Shown piece after piece: positions 57,120-64,000 of a stretch of DNA of 64,000 bases. The notes under the pieces were generated by a model that saw only the letters and a list, made by a program, of their open reading frames with translations, ran no database searches and was not told the DNA's origin. Made by a program: the position numbers and the translations under genes. Source of the stretch: Metallyticus violacea (taxonomy: Eukaryota > Arthropoda > Insecta > Mantodea > Metallyticidae). The stretch spans positions 6,590,001-6,654,000 of the forward strand of contig CM060837.1 in assembly GCA_030762175.1 (NCBI GenBank), given 5' to 3'. Numbering within the stretch: the stretch's first letter is position 1; every line of letters starts with the position of its first letter.

Positions 57120-57895
57120 AAAATGTTAATTGTTGTCGTGTGCTCGCTCTATGACTTGGAGCGTATTATCCGCATAACGAACGCTGAAATGTTGCAACAC
57201 TACCAGAAGCTGTCAATAAAGGTGATCCTATAGACATTTCAGGTTAAGGATATATTTATTTTGACTAATCAATTATGCAGGAAAAAGCTATTTGACAGAT
57301 ATAGATGCCGAGATCTATGAGCAAAGTTTGGGGTTCAGAGGTTCAAATGATTTCGTCCTCATTTTGCGACTAATGATGAAAGATGGATGCCTACTACTTA
57401 GCAGATACAAAATAATGAATTGATCGACCTAATTTGTGAAGTAGATCATAACGATAATGACCTTAGTTCTCTGGATACTAAATTAAGTCCATTGATGGGC
57501 TATCTTCCTATTGTGCTAATATTTTGTACTAACTAAAGGCTGAAATATACCATAAAAGGTCAGGTTTATCATCAAGACAATGGTCTTGCATCAAAGAAAT
57601 GCTCATCCGCCCACATGTATTGTTGCAATCACAAAAAATATATTAAATGGATCATAATTTTCTTCCAAAGCCTCCTCACTCCCCAGGTTTGATTCTATCA
57701 AACTTTCGTTTGTTCTTAATGTAGAGGAAATTGCTAAGTATAAATAAATGTTTATCCAGTAGGTTACTTAAGGCATCAGTCATGGAGTATTGTGCACTCC
57801 TGGAAGAGTCAAATTTCCGTGATGGAGTAAATGATTTAAACTCATTGTATAAAGTGCATTAGTGTCAGGGTGGACTATTTTTGAAATGACCGTCG
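57120..57895 (+). pseudogene. mariner transposase, degraded
   Basis: Across frames: RPHFATNDERWM near 57350-57390, then VYHQDNGL-like text (second catalytic Asp) near 57567, HPPTCIVAITKNILNG near 57608-57655, and KPPHSPGLILSNFRLF (third region, Asp replaced by Asn) near 57668-57716. The end is readable as LKASVMEYCALLEESNFRDG at about 57768-57828. Upstream text, 57120-57350, is too worn to assign. Many stops are present. Confidence 0.65.
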
Positions 57896-57929
57896 TGTAA
57901 CATAACTTTCTGAACGCCCATTACATTTA

Positions 57930-58030
57930 ATTATTTAAAAAAACCTAGGTGTTTATATAGATTCCGATCTAGAATGGCACAGCCAGATAACCCATACATG
58001 CAAAAAATATTTTCTCATATTCACACATTA
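57930..58030 (+). mobile_element. LINE reverse-transcriptase piece, upstream half
   Basis: KNLGVYIDSDLEWHSQITHT and CKKYFL are the conserved NLGV-D-L-W segment after the catalytic core of Jockey/CR1-type reverse transcriptases. The text stops at the AAT microsatellite and resumes in the right order at about 58895. Confidence 0.8.
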
Positions 58031-58040
58031 AAACTGGTAA

Positions 58041-58088
<48 letters not shown>

Positions 58089-58089
58089 C
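58029..58089. repeat. AAT trinucleotide microsatellite
   Basis: About 20 AAT units. Confidence 0.97.
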
Positions 58090-58880
58090 TATAATCCTCC
58101 GCCCTGGCACTTAGATGCCTATCCCAGGACATATATTATAGTTTCTATAATTTATTATATTTTTTCTTTTTTCTTACATTTTTACGTTACTTGTACAGAT
58201 TAACTAATTAAAAAGTAATTAACAAAAATAACAAAAACGCAAATGAACAAAACAACCTTAAATTAAAACAAACCTATAACTGGTAGCCACCAAAAATTAA
58301 ATACTAAAACTTAAATTCAGAACTAAAAACTGAAGTTAAAACTACCGTCCATCGGAAACGGAGGGTTACTGTGCTGATAATCAGCACCCCTAAACTAAAT
58401 TTTTATTTAATCTATCTGTTCCCTTTATTAATTGTATTAGTTTATAAGTATTTGTATTCTACTACACTTTATTTATGTCACTTTCACCTTTTTCACTTGA
58501 ATTTTTCCACCTTCTATCTAAACAACACCTCACTTATCTTCACTCCGCTCCTAAGTGTTCAAATTATGGCCGTAAACAATTTAAACTAATCAATTGCTAC
58601 GCTATTTACTCACCATCACCACATTACACTTTCACCATTTTATAAATCTTCGTAGTTTTTTCCATACTTCGTTCTCTTCCCCTCCCCTTGTGGCTCTCCA
58701 GTCCATCAACTGATCCCTTCTGCTCCTACCTGCATCTTCACACACCATTCACTCCCTAATCCTCCCTTCGCCGTCTCCTTTCTTCTCCTTTGGTCACTGG
58801 TCTGCCCTTGTTTAAATTATAGTTCAAAGGTATTATTGTTAATGTTAAAGTCGTTACTTTTATAATTTTAAAACATAAAC
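58090..58880. mobile_element. unclassified insertion splitting a LINE
   Basis: This segment separates two collinear pieces of one LINE coding region and starts with the microsatellite. It is AT-rich with a pyrimidine-rich end (58640-58810). No coding motif was found. On the minus strand its layout (purine-rich head, GGCTACCAG motif, TTA microsatellite tail) would suit a small non-autonomous retrotransposon, but this is inference. Confidence 0.45.
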
Positions 58881-59300
58881 CTATCAATCTCGAAAATAAC
58901 TCCCCTTGATTATTGTGGTGTCTTGTACTCTAATCTGAATATTGTGCAGATCGACAGATTACCTGCTCATAAAGCCTGTGTTCGTTTCTTCTTCAACGCT
59001 CGTAAATTTGATCATGTGACACCCTTATGCAATTAACTACCATAGCTACCTCTAAAAAAAACCTAGCACTTTGCATTCCCTACGCTCCTGTTCAAAAACC
59101 TTCATACTTCCACCCCTCAGTATATCGCCTTTCGCTTCATATACCTGCCCCCACCTCAAACCCGGAATATGACTTTACTGTCTATCGGAAATTTTCAACC
59201 TCATTCAGCGTGTCAGTCTCCAGAATATGGAACTCCCTTCCTCCTGAAGTCAGAGAATGTTGGAAAATAATTTAAATTGTCGTCTCAACTCTAGGAATCA
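58881..59300 (+). mobile_element. LINE reverse-transcriptase piece, downstream half
   Basis: Reads PLDYCGVLYSNLNIVQIDRL, then HKACVRFFFNARKFDHVTP and, in the frame ending 59275, VSVSRIWNSLPPEVRECWK. These are, in order, the DYCD-VLY, NACVR-IFN and WNSLP-E-R motifs at the C-terminus of Jockey/CR1-type LINEs. WNSLPPEVR is intact. Most of this part is open apart from one or two frame changes, so it is younger than the LINE at 18.5 kb. Confidence 0.85.
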
Positions 59301-59310
59301 CAAAGTTAAA

Positions 59311-59390
59311 CTGTCTCTTCTTCTTCATCTTCTTCTTCTTCTTCTTCTTCCTATTTTCTTTTTCTTCTTCTCCTACTTCCTCTTCCTTTG
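59311..59390 (+). repeat. CTT/TTC simple repeat
   Basis: About 12 CTT units followed by a pyrimidine-rich stretch, at the 3-prime end of the LINE remnant. Confidence 0.85.
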
Positions 59391-60860
59391 TGCTGGAAAA
59401 AAAATATTGAAGAACAAGTGGAATTCTAGCACTATATTTTTATCCACTATATTAAAACCATTAAAAATATGTCATATTTACATGCAGTATATACTTAAAT
59501 TTGTTTTTTTTTTTTTTTCTGCGTTTTATATGACTGTAAAAATTTAACTCTGTGTTTTTGAGCTGATTTTTTCGCCTTGTAGAGTGGAGGAGAAAGAAAC
59601 GTGGCCTTAACTCTTGCCTGGGTAAATAAATAAAAATAAATAAGTTGAAAATATTTTGGCCTTCCTACCACAGTTTTTAAGGAAAAGTATGTTTTACGCT
59701 TTCCATACCTTTAGTATGTTTTTATAGTCGCAGTCACAAAGCTGTGAGTTTTTAGGAACATAAAAATGCCCAGGGCAGCTGAAGGTTGACGGGAAATAAA
59801 TTAGTTTTGTGTGGAAAATGCCTTATCCCATACTGCGGCACTTTTATTACCCAACTATTAACGCAACATTACCCTTTAATTAGAGTACCAACATAACAAT
59901 TTATGTGGGACGGTCAGAAACAACGAACCTTGGTAATTTCCATATTGTTCTTTGCCAACTCCCTAAGTAAGCGATTAACAGTAAATACAGGTATTTTCCA
60001 CATGAATTTCTCTCTTTCCTTTCATTAATTTTTAAGGTATTACCCTCACAGAAAGTTATGAATATATGCTGCAAGATTTACAACTTTGCTAGAGGGATGG
60101 AAGCTGACGCAGGCAAGAAACACTGTACATCAAACTGTACGCAGATATCACGGCGTTCTCCCAGACGTGCCGTATATTTCCCATAAATAACACGTCTTCT
60201 TTTCAACTGCAGCCAAATTTAATGTGTTGCCACGTTTATACTCTCTAACTGCGTCATTAATTTCTGTTTTCCATCTCTCTTTTCAACCCTGTTCTGCCCC
60301 CTTCTCTCTTCCTCATTCTTTCGGGGGAGAGGAAAAGAGAAATATAATAATAATAATGTGCGCTAGGATATAAACCGATTTGCGTATTAGGTTTTGTTCA
60401 ACGCGATATGGAGTTAAATTCCGCCCTTATGGTAAGCGGTCAGTGCTTCCGAAAAGAAGGGAAATGTAATCGGATTATTTCCTTGTACAGCGGAAAAAAA
60501 GAAGAAAAAAATGTGAGATTTAAGCTTGCATTTGGAACAATAACACACTCACGGTTAGTTTTAACTAGTTAAAAATTAATAATCGCAGAATACTTGCCCA
60601 CCTGTACGTTCCATTTGCTACTTCCTTAATCCCATGTTCCACCTCGATGTTTTGGGTTTTTCACTTCTGGCTTAAATGTGCGACATTTCTGTCAGTTCGT
60701 TGACAGGAAACAATGTGAACCTTTGGCGTATTTTTGGAGAATCATTCACTTTACTTATCCCAGCTGCGAATTAGCAAATTTTGGGGAAATTTTTTTAAAA
60801 AAAAATTTAAGAGTCTTATTGAAGTAGTTTTAAACATATTAAAATAATTAAAGTCAATGT
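59391..60860. other. unassigned intergenic DNA
   Basis: AT-rich with a T run at 59505-59518. No motif or shared repeat was recognised. Confidence 0.4.
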
Positions 60861-61153
60861 GTTGATTTGTTTTATTTACGGACGCTCTTTAACATCTCGG
60901 TCATCAGCGTCCCATTCAACTCAGGGCGTGAAACAACCGACAAATTTTGCTCAGAGGTCTCTCTTTCAGGCTTAAGGTTCTTTATCGTGCCGTAAATGTA
61001 CGACACAGGACCCACGGCTTTACTTCCCTTTCGAAGGAAGCCATACTTAGGATTTTTACGCCCAAAAAAATCAATCGGTCCTGGCCAGATTTGAACCCGC
61101 GATCTTGGGTTTAGGAGGCAAAGTATGGTTACCTCTACACCACCAGGACCGAC
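60861..61153 (-). mobile_element. SINE-B copy, full length
   Basis: Head GGTCCTGGTGGTGTAGAGGT at the 61153 end; B box GGTTCAAATCTGG; tail GGACGCTCTTTAACATCT (plus-strand reading) near 60880. All body blocks are present. Confidence 0.93.
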
Positions 61154-62261
61154 TGGGTGGACCAAGATTCATATCAAGTGATTATATTGAAATATAATAA
61201 ACATTTTCTCTTAAATATTGTGTTTTCTTAAACGTGGTAATAATATGAAATGAGTCGGAAAATGAAAGTGTGATATTATTTGTATTTGGAGTAAGTGATG
61301 TTATAATTGTTAATACACACAAACATTTCTACATTATTTAATTTTCGTAAGAAAATCTTCTCAAACAATGCAAATAACACTGTCCATTAGATAATAAATG
61401 ATCAGCGCAGGATCGAATTCTATATTTACTATACATCTGTCATTCACCTTGGTTAAAAAGCTCCAGGCGCCATTTTGGCGAGCCATAGTCGACACACCGG
61501 GGGGTTAGCGGAAACGCCGACCTGGGATGATGTTGCCACCTCGGTACACATGGCCGTTGATGCCATACGTCTGTCAGACCCCGTGTTTGTGTTACCCTGT
61601 AAGATGATATGTCTGTTTCCGTGTAACGGAAAGACAGCGGTGCTTTGTGACGTAAAAAATCGTCAAGTTCTTCCTGATGTATGCTCGACATGTGAATGTC
61701 ACACAATACCGCGTCCCTCCCTACCCCGTCGTGCTAAACTTTCACTAATTTATCTGACATTGCCGACAGAGCGCCATTAATCAAAGCCAAACTTAGCCCT
61801 GCGCTTGTAAACAATTCTTGTTAAACATATGGACGGCAGCTATGACACCAAAACTATTAATCTCATTTCTGGAATTCGGGACTATACTTTCAGATTCTTA
61901 CTAAAACAATTTTTATTCTATATTAGTTTTTCCGTTGATAACTTATGCAAATAAAAGACTCGATATATTATTTTAGCGAATTTCGAAGGAATGTATGTGG
62001 TTGTACCTATAAAGAGATTTTTGATTGATACGTCTATTCTAAGCACGTGATAAACACCGAAAATGACAATGAATATATGTATATATATAGACAAAAAGAA
62101 AAAAGGATAAAACACTTAGAAAGTCACAGATTAACTAATTTAATTTAATTTAATTTACTGTAGAGGTGTTTTTTATTTTTTTTCTGTTTTATAGTTAGTG
62201 TTATTTTAATTGCATTTTATTGTGTTATTTTATTTGTCATTTATATATATGCATGCATATA
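61154..62261. other. unassigned intergenic DNA
   Basis: The section 61440-61790 is less AT-rich and has long frames on both strands (101 codons plus, 88 codons minus), but no motif I know. A short (TTTAA) run lies at 62139-62157. Confidence 0.35.
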
Positions 62262-62656
62262 AGTGTCTGTTAATCGATTGGTCGAGTCGGTCTGGTAAAA
62301 TTGGACCATTAGGGAGGGGTTTATCTAAAGCGAAACTTTTAAAAAGAATAAAAATCGCTCTAGCGGCCGCAATTTTTGTTTTTTCTCAACAAAACTCTGT
62401 ACATTTCATTAAGATAAATTAATAAAAATAGTTTCTTAAAATCAGGGTAATCGGGCAATTAGGATTGGGGGTTTTCCTCAAAATCGAGTAGGAAATAAAA
62501 CAAAATTAAAAAAACGTTCTAGCGGCCGTATTTTAATTCTTTTAAAGGAAACTCATAATTATCCATTGAAAAAAAAAGACAAATATTTTCTGAAAATCAA
62601 TGAAATAGGATAATTAAAAAGGGAGTTTACTGAAAACTAACGTTTAAAAAAGTTAT
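62262..62656 (-). repeat. tandem-unit remnant, inverted
   Basis: About two to three units of the 14.4-kb array in reverse orientation: CGCTCTAGCGGCCGCAATTT and TTCTAGCGGCCGTATTTT mark two units, and CCATTAGGGAGGGG and CAATTAGGATTGGGGG are unit openings. The low-coordinate end reads TAACAGACA on the minus strand, the same terminus as at 15430 and 54139. Confidence 0.75.
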
Positions 62657-63119
62657 AATATATACATGTAATTCGCCTTATAGATGTTTCAGATAGCTCC
62701 AGTTTTCGAGAAATCTCTCTAGTTGAAAAAAATATTCTTGCAAGCAATTGACAGTTTTCATAAGAATACAAACTTCTCCATTTTGACTACAAACGAACTG
62801 ACAAATTAAACTTAAATAGCACAGGCCTGAAATAGGTCTGCTCTAGTTGTTACTATTACAGCAACTGGTGTTTGTTTGGCAACAATGTATACTCCTCCAA
62901 CAATGAATGCACCATAACAAACACGTTATTGTAGGCAACAATGTACCGTATAATGTTCAGTGAGGGATAGATGAGTTATATGATAAATATACTAAATTAA
63001 TTTAAAAACACGTGAGTCTAATAATACGATCAAGAACTGTAAGAAGACAGAAAATGTGTTTCTACCCTCCTCCAGCCATGGTCGACATTGCGGCCTCCGT
63101 TATTTTGTTTACCTCTTTC
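62657..63119. other. unassigned AT-rich DNA
   Basis: Nothing recognised. Confidence 0.35.
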
Positions 63120-63450
63120 AACCCAATGCTTCAAAGCTTTCTCGACCCGTTCGAAAAAGTTTGACCCATTCTTTTACGAATGGGTGGGGGTGCTTCGCCA
63201 TATACACCGTCCAATCGCTGTTTAATTTCATTAGGAGTAAATCCTTCTTTTGGAAGAACTTAATAACAGGTCGATACTCCATATTCAACATGTCACAATC
63301 TTCTACATATAGCCTTCTTTATGCAACTATATCTGAACAACTGGACACAGTTATAGCTGCAATTATTTACTTAACAGATATGGTATGACACCAGATAAGG
63401 CATTTGTGAAGGCGATAACCCTTATCAGCGTGGCCGGAAACTTATGGATA
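63120..63450 (-). mobile_element. mariner fragment, N-terminal part
   Basis: Matches the upstream third of the element at 46470-47668: TTAATAACAG, CATATTCAACATG, CTACATATAGCCTTCTTTATG, GACACCAGATAAGG and GCCGGAAACTTATG blocks are in the same order. It codes for the first helices of the transposase (start near 63290) and ends at the terminal repeat near 63440. The catalytic part is absent. Confidence 0.75.
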
Positions 63451-64000
63451 TATATTTTCAATGCCTCAAGGGGTTCATTTAGTTCAGTGTCGAAATACTT
63501 TAATTTTAACAATGTTGAAGTATAACACACGGCGTCAGAGAGCATACCCGCCAATTAAATACAGTACGAAAGTGTCAGATAATAGCGGGGATTTTTTGGG
63601 TGATTCATTCGGGTTAAATGGGGTAAGTTATTGTAATTCCCACATAACCGTGTCATAAAGTCCATAATCATTTCTATTACCCTTATTAATGTGTTTTATA
63701 TTGTGTGTTACACAACTTGCATTTCACCGATAACTACTGAATTTCATTATTTATCACTGTTTTGTACAGCATACGAGAGTAATGTATGCACATTTAACCT
63801 GCGAGCATAACAAACGGCGAACAACAACTTTGTGGTGTTTAACATGGGGTGCGCGACCGCCGCTTTGTTTGAAAGTATTCATTAACCTATGCCATAAAGA
63901 AAAGTGTAGAGAACGGCCTAAGTTGTGATCATTTTCTAAATATTTAAATTGCATCAACAACTTTTGATTCTTTTTATTATAAGCAGAAAGGTAAACTAAC
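63451..64000. other. unassigned DNA at window edge
   Basis: No motif recognised. Confidence 0.35.

Noticed and set aside
61440..61780. Overlapping open frames on both strands
   Set aside because: Mutual overlap and no recognisable motif; a GC-richer patch is enough to explain them.

Overview
The window reads as arthropod, most likely insect, nuclear DNA. It is AT-rich, has no long open reading frame and no operon structure. It carries Tc1/mariner-type transposase remains, non-LTR retrotransposon remains, tRNA-derived SINEs and a short interstitial (CCTAA)n tract, the common insect telomere motif. I found no confident host protein-coding gene. The only possible host-type coding piece is one exon-sized THAP-like N-terminus near 32.0 kb on the minus strand. 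The density of old repeats suggests a large insect genome, but I cannot name the species.

Three SINE families dominate; the labels A, B and C are mine. SINE-A has a Ser/Leu-tRNA-like head and a body of about 270 bp (about ten copies or fragments plus one probable old relative). SINE-B has a Glu/Asp/Gly-tRNA-like head and a body of about 290 bp (nine copies). SINE-C has two copies. DNA transposons are mostly dead mariners: a pair at 2.9 and 9.6-11.3 kb, a second family at 26.5 and 42.4 kb, a third at 46.5-47.7 and 63.1-63.4 kb, and degraded pieces near 33.9, 34.3, 44.3, 55.1 and 57.1 kb. A separate transposase lineage resembling DUF4817-type proteins appears as three short copies that share one internal deletion (6.4, 15.4 and 51.4 kb) and as two ruined longer copies (30.2 and 50.3 kb). 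LINE remains lie at 18.5-19.4, 22.1-22.7, 28.0, 49.5-50.0, 55.8-56.4 and 57.9-59.3 kb.

Layout: 0-13 kb holds the first mariner pair, a 1-kb fold-back element present twice in opposite orientation (4.1-5.1 and 11.9-12.9 kb), and a tail-to-tail SINE-A pair. From 13.6 to 16.1 kb lies an unclassified element ending in a tandem array of roughly 145-bp units, cut by a deletion-derivative transposon. Parts of this element recur at 25.8, 39.3, 53.4 and 62.3 kb. From 16 to 24 kb are a perfect 48-bp palindrome and two LINE fragments. From 23 to 28 kb is a widely spaced direct repeat. From 28 to 46 kb is mostly unassigned AT-rich DNA with mariner remains and microsatellites. From 46 to 64 kb is a dense nest of SINE, mariner and LINE pieces.

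The sequences show no gene pathway. The relations visible are those of mobile-element biology: non-autonomous copies, nested insertions and relics. Protein assignments come from my reading of short translated motifs against remembered family patterns. Boundaries are approximate, usually within 5-30 bp.
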